This document shows, one piece after another, positions 30,633 through 39,909 of a DNA stretch of 64,000 nt. Below the pieces are notes generated by a model. It was not told the DNA's origin. It saw only the letters and a list, made by a program, of their open reading frames with translations, and did not search any database. Position 1 is the stretch's first letter. Each line of letters opens with the position of its first letter. The position numbers and the translations under genes are program-made. This DNA is from Byssovorax sp. (GTDB lineage: Bacteria > Myxococcota_A > Polyangia > Polyangiales > Polyangiaceae): NCBI GenBank assembly GCA_025362495.1, contig JANYGI010000080.1, positions 1-64,000 of the forward strand, read 5' to 3'.

Positions 30633-32147
30633 TCATGGCGTCTTCACCTCCGCGAGCAGCGGAATCGGGAGCCGCTCGACCTGCCAGACCTCGAGGAATC
30701 GATTGCTCGCGAAGTCCTTCGCGGCGGCGGCCGCGAACGCGGAGAGCAGGCCGAGCACGAGCCCGCCGAGGACGATGAGCGGGATGCTGGGCTTGAGCGG
30801 CTTCTTCGGGATCTCGGCCGGAGCGACGATGGCATAGCGGTACTTGAAGGCCGCCCGAGCGGTGTTGATCTCGAGCCGCGCCGAGTCGATGCGATCGCGC
30901 AGATCCTCGTATTTCTGCACTGCCGCGAGGAGCCGGGCCCGGACCGAGACCAGCTCCGGCGAGTCGTCGCGGGGGGCGACGGGCTCCGGCGCCACCGCCG
31001 CCGCCGCCTCGTCACGAGACGCGAGGAAGGGCCCGAGCGTCGCAGGTGGCGTGTCCCCGAGCTTGCCCTCGCCCGGAGAGAACTGCTTGACCTGGGCGAG
31101 CAGCGCGCCCTCTTCCCGCTTCAGCGCCGTGAGCTCGGGCGGCTCGACGCTGGCTTGACGGATCTTCTCCTCGAGGGCGATCACCGAGGGGTGGGCCGAA
31201 GCGTAGGTGAGCCGGAGCGTCGCGAGCTGCCCTTTGAGGTCGACGACGCGCCGCTGCCAGGGATCCTCGATGGCCTGGATGGCTGTCCGCTTCTGGGCGA
31301 GATCGACGGCGATCGTCGCGCCGGTGTCGGAGGCGGGCTTCGGGCCGCGATCCGGCGTTGCCCGCCGCGGCGCGCCGAAGGGCCGAGTCGGTGTCAGCGC
31401 GGGGGCCGGAGGAGCGGTGAGCTGCATCTTCTGGGCGTTGGCGAGGCCGGCGTCGATCGCCTCGCGCTGGCGGGCCGCCTCGTCTTCGAGGATGGCAATC
31501 GTCTCGGTGATGGCCGAGGTCTCGGTCGCGCTGCGCTCCGTGAAGAAGTTGCGCTCGGCGCACTGCACGAGCTCGTGGGCCACCAGCGGATCGTGCCACG
31601 ACACTGCGATGGATATCGTCGTGTCGTCGGCCTGCACCGTGATCCGCTTCTCCAGCAGGCCAATCAACGCCAGCATCCGGTCCTCGTCCGACACCGGGCC
31701 GAAGACCGCGCGCGAGGCGGCGTCGAGGAGCTGCGACATCGGGGATCGGCCCACGCTCCACCGCTCCTCCAGGTGGGTCTCCCGGATGATCGCCACGAGG
31801 TTGTCGCGGCGCAGGATGGTCTCGCTCGTGCCCCGCGTGGGGACGTCCCAGTCGGCGGGCAGAGGGCGCCTCGGGTTGCCGAGCAGCGGAATCACCACGT
31901 TGCGCTGGACGAGGATCCTGGTGGTCGCGACGTAGACGCGCGGGGCGCACACCGCGACCGTCGCCGTCAGCAGCAAGCTCAGCGCGAGCACCAGGCTAGC
32001 GAGGCCCGGCCGCCGCCTCGGCGCGCGCAGCACGAAGCGCGCTATCGCCGCGGCGCGCGCGTAGTCGACGCCCTCCGAGCCCTCGGCGTCGGTGAGGTCG
32101 GGGCTCGGAGGCGTGGAGAGCGGCGGTGCCGGAGAGGCCATGTTCAC
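30633..32147 (-). CDS. Wzz/GumC-type polysaccharide co-polymerase (chain-length determinant-like)
   Basis: N-terminal TM (LASLVLALSLLLTATVAVCAPRVYVATTRILVQRN), coiled-coil middle, C-terminal PAEIPKKPLKPSIPLIVLGGLVLGLLSAFAAAAAKD. Confidence 0.85.
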   Translation of the reverse strand: MNMASPAPPLSTPPSPDLTDAEGSEGVDYARAAAIARFVLRAPRRRPGLASLVLALSLLLTATVAVCAPRVYVATTRILVQRNVVIPLLGNPRRPLPADWDVPTRGTSETILRRDNLVAIIRETHLEERWSVGRSPMSQLLDAASRAVFGPVSDEDRMLALIGLLEKRITVQADDTTISIAVSWHDPLVAHELVQCAERNFFTERSATETSAITETIAILEDEAARQREAIDAGLANAQKMQLTAPPAPALTPTRPFGAPRRATPDRGPKPASDTGATIAVDLAQKRTAIQAIEDPWQRRVVDLKGQLATLRLTYASAHPSVIALEEKIRQASVEPPELTALKREEGALLAQVKQFSPGEGKLGDTPPATLGPFLASRDEAAAAVAPEPVAPRDDSPELVSVRARLLAAVQKYEDLRDRIDSARLEINTARAAFKYRYAIVAPAEIPKKPLKPSIPLIVLGGLVLGLLSAFAAAAAKDFASNRFLEVWQVERLPIPLLAEVKTP

Positions 32148-32581
32148 TCCAGGGCGAGGCCTTCATCGAGGTGGCGAGGGATCGCGGCGGCGCGGGCCTG
32201 GGGGTCCACCGCGAGCATGGCACGCACGTGCCGGGCGAGGAGCGCGAGCGTGAACGGCTGCGCGAGGAAGGCGTTCGCGCCCGCCTCCTCGGCGTAGGCG
32301 ATGATCTCCGGAGAGTGCCTGTCGCTGATGACGAGGATCTGGACCTGATCGAGCCCTCGGTCCGTCCGGATCTGCTCGCAGAGATCGTACCCGGAGTCGC
32401 GAGGAAGGTTGAGGCTGACGCAGACGATCGCCGGGCGACTCCGCGCGATGCTGGCGATCGCGGCCCGGACGTCCACCGCGACGTCGACGGCGACTGCGAC
32501 TCCCAGCGCCTTCCTCAGGCCGGCCGTGAACACCGGATCGTCGTGCACGACGAGGACACGTCTCTCACCGCTGTGGATCAT
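32144..32581 (-). CDS. Pseudo-receiver domain protein
   Basis: RRVLVVHDDPVFTAGLRKAL...AIVCVSLNLPRDSGYDLCEQIR...NAFLAQPFTLALL: receiver fold with phospho-Asp position Ser and conserved Lys position Gln. Confidence 0.75.
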   Translation of the reverse strand: MIHSGERRVLVVHDDPVFTAGLRKALGVAVAVDVAVDVRAAIASIARSRPAIVCVSLNLPRDSGYDLCEQIRTDRGLDQVQILVISDRHSPEIIAYAEEAGANAFLAQPFTLALLARHVRAMLAVDPQARAAAIPRHLDEGLALE

Positions 32582-32751
32582 ATCGATTCTCCTCGGAAAA
32601 GCCTGTCGGGGGGCGGCCCCTCGAGCCGTGGCGCCCGCGCGCCGCGCGCGAGCCGCACGGACCGTGACGGCGTGGAACGGGTAAGCTCGCCCCGGCCAGG
32701 TTCCTGCGTGGGCGACCATGCCCCGCTGTCCGAACCGGAAACTCCGGGACG

Positions 32752-32764
32752 AGATAGACTATCT
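32752..32764. promoter_or_regulatory. Perfect inverted repeat AGATAG-A-CTATCT
   Basis: Read directly; upstream of the minus-strand Wzz operon (first gene starts 32581). Confidence 0.4.
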
Positions 32765-32877
32765 ATCGCACTCGCCATGTGTAGCAGCTCTGCTCGGTCG
32801 AGCCACGAGGTGCGTGACTGCGACACTCCAACCCCGGAAAGAACATCAGGATGCTTCCCCACCCGCGCTCGTGCCGC

Positions 32878-33741
32878 TCAGGTGATCGACGTCGAGCGCC
32901 CCCGCGCCCGCGCCTTCACGGCGGGGAGCGCCGCCTCGACGATCGAGTCCGGCGGTATCGAGCGGAGGACGAGACAACCGGGCATGATCTTGGATCGCGC
33001 GCCGACGGTGATCGGACCGAGGATGGTGGCGCCGGGGCCGATCACGACGTCGTCCTCGATGGTGGGGCCGCCGCTCTTCCGCGTGTCGGGGTGGGTCCCG
33101 AGGCCGAGCGTGACGTTGTGCGAGAGGACGACGCCGCTCCCGACCCGGGCCGAGCCCGTGACCGCCATGCCCATCCCGTGCACGATCATCACGCCGGGCG
33201 CGAGATCGGCTTCCCAGTGGACATCCGCCCCGTAGGCGTGGCGGATGAACCGCGAGACGACCTTGGCGGCGAGAGGCACCTTCGCGACGGAAAAGACGCG
33301 CATGATCCGGTAGGCGGCCATCATCTGGAGTCCTACCTTCTCGACGAGAGCGCCGGAGTACGCCTCGGGTCGATCGGGCTTGCCCGCGTACTTGACCCCC
33401 TGGCGGTGGACGAGCGCATGATCGGCGCGGACGGCGCCGGCGAGCCGAGATGCCGTATCCCGCAAGCGTCGGAGCCCGGCCAGAACCCCTCGCGCCTCGA
33501 CCGGGGACGCGCCGGGGGAGCCGCGTCCTGCGCTGGACGGAACTCGGAGGACCGCGGGGAGAATCTGCAGCTCGGGAGCGATAAACCGGTTTTCCACGAG
33601 TGGTGTAGATAGCAGCTCCACCGATCCTGACCACCTGGAAACCGGCGACAAATCACCGGACGATAGCGGCAAATTCGGCCCGGAACAGCGGGTGCGCTGC
33701 GCGTCCGTTGGAGTCATTCGAGCCGGCTCCGGGCGGCGCAC
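32878..33741 (-). CDS. Left-handed beta-helix acyltransferase (serine O-acetyltransferase-like)
   Basis: VHWEADLAPGVMIVHGMGMAVTGSARVGSGVVLSHNVTLGLG...PTIEDDVVIGPGATILGPITVGARSKIMPGCLV hexapeptide repeats. Start may be internal. Confidence 0.8.
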   Translation of the reverse strand: MRRPEPARMTPTDAQRTRCSGPNLPLSSGDLSPVSRWSGSVELLSTPLVENRFIAPELQILPAVLRVPSSAGRGSPGASPVEARGVLAGLRRLRDTASRLAGAVRADHALVHRQGVKYAGKPDRPEAYSGALVEKVGLQMMAAYRIMRVFSVAKVPLAAKVVSRFIRHAYGADVHWEADLAPGVMIVHGMGMAVTGSARVGSGVVLSHNVTLGLGTHPDTRKSGGPTIEDDVVIGPGATILGPITVGARSKIMPGCLVLRSIPPDSIVEAALPAVKARARGRSTSIT

Positions 33742-33849
33742 GCTCGGCCCCGGTCGGCTGGACTACGTGGTTCAGAGTGCTACTCAGTTTCATTGATCCA
33801 CGGGGAGAGCCCCGGTGGCACGCTGGCTCCACAACGTCCCAGAGGCTCG

Positions 33850-34725
33850 ATGTTCATCCACGCAAGCGCCCCGCGTCCTGCTCACGCGCTCATCACCCCG
33901 AGCCACGCCCCGGACTTCGCGCGCTGCTGCGTGCTGGTCGAGAGCGTGCGGCGCCACGCAGCCCCGGGCATCGACCACTACCTCGTCGTCGACCGCCGAG
34001 ACGAGCGGCTCTTCGCGGTCCTGCGGGGACCGCAAACCCACATCGTCGTCAAGCAAGACATCCTCCCGTGGTGGCTCCATCAGCTACCGCTCCGCCCCAA
34101 GTGGTGGGTCAGCTTGAAGGGGTTACCGGTCCGCGGGTGGATCATCCAGCAGATCGTCAAGCTCTCCGTCGACTCCATCGCCCCCGCGGACGCGTGCATT
34201 TTCATCGACTCGGACACCATCCTCACCACGAGCTTCGATCCCGGCAAAGCCGAGCGGGACGGCCGAGTGCCGATGTTCCGCGAGATCCTGCCGACCGAGC
34301 TGCCTTACAACACGCGCTGGCACGCGGCGGCCGGGCGGCTGCTCGGCCTCCCCGCCGCGCCGAGCTGCCGCACCAGCTACGTGACTCTCCCGCTCACCTG
34401 GCTTCGCGCCAACGTGATCAAGCTGCAACGGCACATCGAGCAGACGACGGGGCGAGGCTGGGTGGAGAGCCTCTGCGGCCTCGACACCATGAGCGAGTGC
34501 GTGCTTTACGGCCGGTTCTGCGAGGAGATCCTGGGCGACGCGTCAGGCCACTACTTCCACGATACGGTCCAGATGCTGAGCTACTGGGGCACGACGCCGC
34601 TCGACGAGCGCGGCCTGCGCACGCTGCGCGACAGCCTGCGCTCCGAGCACCTCTGCGCCATGGTCAACGCCCGATCGAACACGCCGGTGCGCGACATTCG
34701 CCGCGCGTTCGACCTCGAGGCCTGA
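33850..34725 (+). CDS. Putative glycosyltransferase (DUF6492-like)
   Basis: ALITPSHAPDFARCCVLVESVRRHAAPGIDHYLVVDRRD; CIFIDSDTILTTSFDP (DxD-like); FHDTVQMLSYWG. Confidence 0.6.
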   Translation: MFIHASAPRPAHALITPSHAPDFARCCVLVESVRRHAAPGIDHYLVVDRRDERLFAVLRGPQTHIVVKQDILPWWLHQLPLRPKWWVSLKGLPVRGWIIQQIVKLSVDSIAPADACIFIDSDTILTTSFDPGKAERDGRVPMFREILPTELPYNTRWHAAAGRLLGLPAAPSCRTSYVTLPLTWLRANVIKLQRHIEQTTGRGWVESLCGLDTMSECVLYGRFCEEILGDASGHYFHDTVQMLSYWGTTPLDERGLRTLRDSLRSEHLCAMVNARSNTPVRDIRRAFDLEA

Positions 34726-34746
34726 CGCGCGCGCCCCGGCCAATCC

Positions 34747-35283
34747 ATGCTGACCACGATCCTCCGCGACGCGGCCGAGCTCGCTCGCGTCGCCCGACCT
34801 CAGGGCGCCTCGGGGCGCCCCACCCTGCGCGACACGCTCCTCCACGACGGCTTCGCGGTGCTCGCTCTCACGCGCGTGCGCGAGCTCGCGCGGCGGTGGC
34901 GCGTGCCGGGGGTCAATCGCTTCCTTCGCCTGGCGCAGACGGCGCTCTACGGCATCGAGATTGGCAAGGACGTCCAGCTCGGCGAGGGCGTGTGCTTCGT
35001 GCACACGATTGGCACCGTCATCGGCGGGGACGCCCGGCTCGGCGCCCGCGTGCGCCTGCTCGGCAACGTGACCATCGGCACGGCCAAGGACAACGGCTAT
35101 CCCGTGATCGGCGACGACGTCACCATCGGATCGGGGGCGCGCGTCCTCGGGCCCGTGACCATCGGGCGCGGCGCCACCATCGGGGCCAACGCCGTGGTGT
35201 TGACGGACATCCCGGATTTCGCCGTGGCGGTCGGCGTCCCGGCCGTCGTGCGCAGTCCGGTGCGCGCGCGAGGTGTGGAATGA
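34747..35283 (+). CDS. Serine O-acetyltransferase-like protein
   Basis: [73 protein letters not shown] hexapeptide repeats. Confidence 0.88.
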   Translation: MLTTILRDAAELARVARPQGASGRPTLRDTLLHDGFAVLALTRVRELARRWRVPGVNRFLRLAQTALYGIEIGKDVQLGEGVCFVHTIGTVIGGDARLGARVRLLGNVTIGTAKDNGYPVIGDDVTIGSGARVLGPVTIGRGATIGANAVVLTDIPDFAVAVGVPAVVRSPVRARGVE

Positions 35284-36290
35284 GTGCCGACCTCCCGGTC
35301 AGCGTCGTCGTGGCCACGCACGATCGGTGCGCGCTCCTCCTCGAGACGCTGCGCGGGCTCGCGCGGCAGACGCTCCCCGCCAATCAGTTCGCGGTCATCG
35401 TCGTCGACGACGGCTCCGAGCCTCCGGTGCGGCCGGAGCTCGAGCGGCTCGATCTGCCCTATCCGCTCACGATCCTGGAGCAGGCCAATCGGGGCGCGGC
35501 GGCGGCGCGGCATCATGGCATCCTCCACGCCCGGGGCGAGATCATCGTCATCGTCGACGACGACATGGGCATCCCTCCCGATTTCCTCGCCGAGCACCTC
35601 GCCGCGCACGCCGGGGGCGCCACGCTGGTGCTCGGTCGGATCCAGGACGAGGGAGAGGCCATGGCGCGCAAACCGATCTTCGAGCGGATGCACGCCGCCC
35701 TCCTCGACAGGCAGTGGGAGGCGTTCCGGTCCGGGCGCGAGCGGCCGCGCGGCGTCCACACCTGCACCGGGAACGTCTCGTTCCGACTCCGCGACTACCT
35801 CGCTGTCGGCGGCTTCGATCTCCAGCTCGCGCGCTCCGAGGACCGCGATCTCGGCGTCCGCCTCGAGCGCGCCGGCGCGCGGATCGCGTTCGCCGACGCC
35901 GCGCGGACCATCCACCGCAGCGACGTCGCCGATCTCCAGGTGTGGATGGGCCGCAACTTCCGCTACGGCGGGTGCGATCTGCGGATCGCGCGGAAGCACC
36001 CCGACCTGGAGAGCGCGGATCCCTGGCGCTTCTTCTTCCTGATTCACCCCCTCTCGCGCGTGCTCGTGGCCGCCACGCTGATTGCTCCCTCGGCCGGCGC
36101 GCGGATCGCAAGCCTGGCAATCCGCGCGGCGATGGCGCTCGACGCCGCCGGCGCCGAGCGCGCCGCCGTGGCGGGAGCGACGGTGAGTTATGCACTCGAG
36201 TACTTCCGCGGCATGCGCAGCGAGGCCGGCTCGCTCCGGGCAACGCTGCGCGGCCTCGGTGGGTATCTGGCCAAGCGCGCTCCTCAGTAG
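35280..36290 (+). CDS. Glycosyltransferase family 2
   Basis: [77 protein letters not shown] overlap with previous gene. Confidence 0.9.
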   Translation: MSADLPVSVVVATHDRCALLLETLRGLARQTLPANQFAVIVVDDGSEPPVRPELERLDLPYPLTILEQANRGAAAARHHGILHARGEIIVIVDDDMGIPPDFLAEHLAAHAGGATLVLGRIQDEGEAMARKPIFERMHAALLDRQWEAFRSGRERPRGVHTCTGNVSFRLRDYLAVGGFDLQLARSEDRDLGVRLERAGARIAFADAARTIHRSDVADLQVWMGRNFRYGGCDLRIARKHPDLESADPWRFFFLIHPLSRVLVAATLIAPSAGARIASLAIRAAMALDAAGAERAAVAGATVSYALEYFRGMRSEAGSLRATLRGLGGYLAKRAPQ

Positions 36291-36298
36291 TTGAGGAG
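36280..36298. terminator. Stem-loop across convergent overlapping stop codons
   Basis: CTCCTCA-GTAGT-TGAGGAG, 7-bp perfect stem, 5-nt loop, at the overlap of + GT2 end (36290) and - GNAT end (36284). Confidence 0.5.
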
Positions 36299-37162
36299 GA
36301 CGCACTCCGAATACAGGCCGTCGATGTCCTCCGGCTGCACACCATCCTTGGAGCGGAAGGCGCCCAGGTACGCGCCGCCGGGTCGCGCGAAAGAATGCCA
36401 GGGGGCGTGGCCGCGGAGGACCCGTTCGTCGACGACCATCGCGACACAGCGAAAGCCCACCGCGGCGGCGAGGGCTACCCGATCGAGGTGACGGCGAAAG
36501 ACCTCGGGCGCGCTCACGTGATGGACTCGCGCAACGGGCAGGCGCACGCCCCTTCCAGCGTGCTTGAGGCTCCGGTTGAGCATCACGTAACAGTCGCCGA
36601 TCGCCGATCGCACGAGGAGATGCCGGTGGTGCGGGAGGCGGTGATCGCGGCAGATCTTCCGCGCCTCGCCCTCGAGGCCGGCCTCGACTTCGGCCAGATC
36701 GGTGACGAGCTCGCACCGCTCGAGCAGCCGGCGTGGATCGAGGATCGGGAGCACGATTCGCTGTGACTGACCGAGGGTCTGGAACCCGAGCTTCTTGCAC
36801 ATCCGGAGGACCTCGGGGGTCGGGCTGAGCGCCGTGAGGGTGACTCCCTCCAGGGCGACGACCTTCGCCAGCAGCATCAGGCTCCGGCCGCGATACTCGT
36901 TCTTCACGATCCAGTTCGACATGTTGCAGAGCCGGTGCGTCCGCCCGCGAAACGTCCGCTCGCTGAACGTGAGGGCGATTGTCCCGACGATGGTGCCGTC
37001 GTCGACGAGCACGTAGCCGAAGCGCCCGTCCTGGCAGCCGCTGTGGTCGATGAAGAGCTGTCGCCAGTCGGCCTCGGTCAAATACGGGGCGTCGAACCCG
37101 AGCAGGAGCGGATACACCTGGTCGAAATCCTCGGCCGTGGTCTCGCGGATCGTCACCATCAC
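36284..37162 (-). CDS. GNAT-like acetyltransferase
   Basis: VTIRETTAEDFDQVYPLLLGF; FGYVLVDDGTIVGTIALTFSER; WIVKNEYRGRSLMLLAKV. Confidence 0.7.
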   Translation of the reverse strand: MMVTIRETTAEDFDQVYPLLLGFDAPYLTEADWRQLFIDHSGCQDGRFGYVLVDDGTIVGTIALTFSERTFRGRTHRLCNMSNWIVKNEYRGRSLMLLAKVVALEGVTLTALSPTPEVLRMCKKLGFQTLGQSQRIVLPILDPRRLLERCELVTDLAEVEAGLEGEARKICRDHRLPHHRHLLVRSAIGDCYVMLNRSLKHAGRGVRLPVARVHHVSAPEVFRRHLDRVALAAAVGFRCVAMVVDERVLRGHAPWHSFARPGGAYLGAFRSKDGVQPEDIDGLYSECVLLNY

Positions 37163-37187
37163 TGGGTCCTTTGCGTCGGGTGCTGGT

Positions 37188-37934
37188 TCAAACGATGGAC
37201 AGGGTTCGCGCGAGCTCGATGAAGCGTGGCGCGGCGCAGGCGAAGAGCCCTTCCGCGTGCGTTACCCCGACCTTCAAGCCGCGAAAGCGGTTGAGCCCGA
37301 GCGCCGCGTCGGCGTACGGCATGTGCGCGAGCTGCGATCGGTAGCACGCGATCGCGCGCCGCTTCTCGTCGACGACCTCGGAGATGTCGATGGCCGTGTT
37401 GGGCCAGAGGGTCGACCACGTCTCGTAACACCAGACCTCGCCGGAGAAGCCCGACCTCGCGATAGCGCCGGCGGTGCTCGCGGAGACCGCCTGGTGATCG
37501 CGGTGGTGATCGCCTGGAAAAGGGCAGATCACGACGTCGGGGCGCAGCTCGCGGAGCGCGTCGGTGAGTACGCCCGCGATGGCGTCCTCGTGGAGCGACG
37601 TCTGGCCGTCGGGGAAGCCGAGGAAGCGGTGCCGGTGGCCAAGCACCTTGCCTGCGGCCTCCGCCTCGGATTTGCGCGCCCACGTCCCGTCCGCGTCGAC
37701 GGGTTCGTTGGTCACGATGAGCGCGGTCACCTCGCCGCCGGCGCGACGCTGCAGCGCCAGTGTGCCGCCGACGGCGATCGACTCGTCGTCGGCGTGCGGC
37801 GCGACGACCACGACTCGCTGCCTCTGGATCGTCCGGAGGCGCACCGGCATGCGGTGCGTGATGCGATGAATGCGATGAAGGAGCCGAATCGCGGTGCGCT
37901 CGAGCAAGGAATCTAGGATCCGAGGTAGCGTCAT
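37188..37934 (-). CDS. PIG-L family deacetylase
   Basis: VVVVAPHADDESIAVGGTLAL; PDVVICPFPGDHHRDHQAVS. Confidence 0.9.
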   Translation of the reverse strand: MTLPRILDSLLERTAIRLLHRIHRITHRMPVRLRTIQRQRVVVVAPHADDESIAVGGTLALQRRAGGEVTALIVTNEPVDADGTWARKSEAEAAGKVLGHRHRFLGFPDGQTSLHEDAIAGVLTDALRELRPDVVICPFPGDHHRDHQAVSASTAGAIARSGFSGEVWCYETWSTLWPNTAIDISEVVDEKRRAIACYRSQLAHMPYADAALGLNRFRGLKVGVTHAEGLFACAAPRFIELARTLSIV

Positions 37935-38022
37935 GGGTGCCTGTCTTGAGCCGGGCTCGGTGAGGATCCATCAGCGAACCTCGACCGGGCTGACGGCGCG
38001 CGTCGCGTGGTCTGGAGCGAAG

Positions 38023-39816
38023 CTAGGGAGACGGCGTGAGCTCGACGTCGAGCACGTTGATCGAATAGGGCGGCAGATCGGCCGTGACGGCGCCCGCTGA
38101 AGTCGAGGCTCGGCCCTTCACGAAGCCAGTCGGCGCTCCGGCGAACGTGTACTCCGCGATCTTGCCCGCGGCGCCGCAGGTATGGAGATCGACCACGGCG
38201 TCCCGCGCCGTATCGGGTGACAGGTTGAGGACCACGACGACGAGGCGCCGGCCATCGTCGGCGCGCGAGGCGAAGATCGAGGTGTCGTCGACCGTGGAGG
38301 TGGGCACCGACGTATCCAGAAAGCGGCCTCCGTGATCGTCGAAATCGCGGAACGCGCGGAAGGCCCAGTAGACCGACGAGCCCGGACGAGGGTAGGTGAA
38401 GAAGAACGCCGACGTCACCCCGTTCTGGCCGAAGCGGCCGAGCGCTTCGGCCGTCGCCAGCCCTCCGCTCATGTGCGACTCGCCACCGAAGTTCCACTCA
38501 CCGATCGAGATCCCGCGCCCCGGGTAACCCTCGGCGATCCACTGCTTCATGCGCGGGAGGAGCATTATCTTCTCCTTGATCCACGACTCGTCCATGTAGT
38601 CGGGATCCCACAGGCCACGGGTGGAGCGGATCCGCCGCGCGGCCACGTCGGGGCTCCCGTCGTCGTTGTGGATCCCCTCGCCGGCCGGGTAGAAATGCAG
38701 ATCGAGGACGTCGAGCACCCGCACCCCGGTCTTCTGCTCGTGCTCGCGGAGCTTGCGCAGATAGTGAGAGACGAGTGGCACGTTGCCGTGCTCGCGCCTG
38801 TCGACGTGCACCCCCGGGATCCCCGTCATGTCCCGGGCCGAGTACACGTAATTGAGCCAGCCCCACTCCGCCGGGCCGGCGATCACCGCGTCGGGATCCG
38901 CGGCGCGGATCGCCGCTCCGTACTCGATGGTACGGGTCACCAGCTCGTCGTAGCCGAGCGGCTCGGGGTGCACGTCACGGTGCGTGGAGCTCCACAGGTT
39001 GGGCTCGTTGTCGAGGATGTACTGCTGCACGCGGCGGCCGCCGGCGCGGAGATCCCCGGCGCGGATCGCCTCGATCCAGCGCTTGATGAACGCCGGTGAC
39101 GCCGGCGCGCTGGTGCGCGAGGGCGGCGGCGACGGGATCGGCTTGCCCCCCCGGAGCCCGTTGCCGGCGTCGCGCTTCCACTGATCCACGCCGTCCTGCG
39201 CGCCCGCCGACGCGACGGGAAACGAGTACGAGGTCCTGTCCTTGGCGACCCAGCCGATCATCGGAATCGTCAGCGCCGACTTCACCCCGCGCGCGCGGTT
39301 CTCGTCGAGGAAGACATCGTACGAAAAATGCGGGCCGTTGCCGTAGTCGACGTTCTCCCAGAACCAGTCCTGGGCCGTGCTCCAGGCGTTGCCGAGCTCC
39401 CAGTTGTAGCGCGAGCTCGCGTTCCCACCCCACCTCCGGATCGTCGGCCCCAGGTTCCACTGGTGGGCATGATCGGTGGGGTGCTGGAAGTCGTAGGCGA
39501 TACCGTAGATCAACGGGCTTATCGGGGTGCTCTTCGCCCGGCAATTCACGGCGAGCGCCGCGGGCTGCCGGCGCGGCGAGGGCTCCCCCGGCAGAGCGTC
39601 GGCGACGGCCGCGTCGTCCGGACGTGCGACAGGCTCCCTCGCGGGCACCTCCGGCACCGCGCTCGAGCTGCCTTGCACCCCGCGATCGCGCGCGCAAGAC
39701 GCCGAGAGCGCGAGCAACGCCGCCCCCGCGAGGCGATGAGGGGTGGTTGGACGAAACGATCGCCGGAGATCGAGCATGGGAGCAAGGAGCCTTTCCGCTG
39801 GAGAGCGGGTGATCAT
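38023..39816 (-). CDS. Glycoside hydrolase family 44-like secreted protein
   Basis: NCRAKSTPISPLIYGIAYDFQHPTDHAHQWNLGPTIRRWGGNASSRYNWELGNAWSTAQDWFWENVDY; putative N-terminal lipoprotein-like signal (LAGAALLALSASCARD). Confidence 0.75.
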   Translation of the reverse strand: MITRSPAERLLAPMLDLRRSFRPTTPHRLAGAALLALSASCARDRGVQGSSSAVPEVPAREPVARPDDAAVADALPGEPSPRRQPAALAVNCRAKSTPISPLIYGIAYDFQHPTDHAHQWNLGPTIRRWGGNASSRYNWELGNAWSTAQDWFWENVDYGNGPHFSYDVFLDENRARGVKSALTIPMIGWVAKDRTSYSFPVASAGAQDGVDQWKRDAGNGLRGGKPIPSPPPSRTSAPASPAFIKRWIEAIRAGDLRAGGRRVQQYILDNEPNLWSSTHRDVHPEPLGYDELVTRTIEYGAAIRAADPDAVIAGPAEWGWLNYVYSARDMTGIPGVHVDRREHGNVPLVSHYLRKLREHEQKTGVRVLDVLDLHFYPAGEGIHNDDGSPDVAARRIRSTRGLWDPDYMDESWIKEKIMLLPRMKQWIAEGYPGRGISIGEWNFGGESHMSGGLATAEALGRFGQNGVTSAFFFTYPRPGSSVYWAFRAFRDFDDHGGRFLDTSVPTSTVDDTSIFASRADDGRRLVVVVLNLSPDTARDAVVDLHTCGAAGKIAEYTFAGAPTGFVKGRASTSAGAVTADLPPYSINVLDVELTPSP

Positions 39817-39909
39817 GCCGTCTCTCCAGCTTTTCGCTCGTCCGACGGTTCCTGATCGATCGGTGAGGACTGGCCTCTTCGGGCCGCCCCGAGCACAGTG
39901 CCTCTCGCG

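Noticed and set aside
33823-33838. Possible sigma-54 promoter TGGCAC at the DUF6492 gene
   Set aside because: The -24 element TGGCAC is present but no TTGCW at the required -12 spacing.
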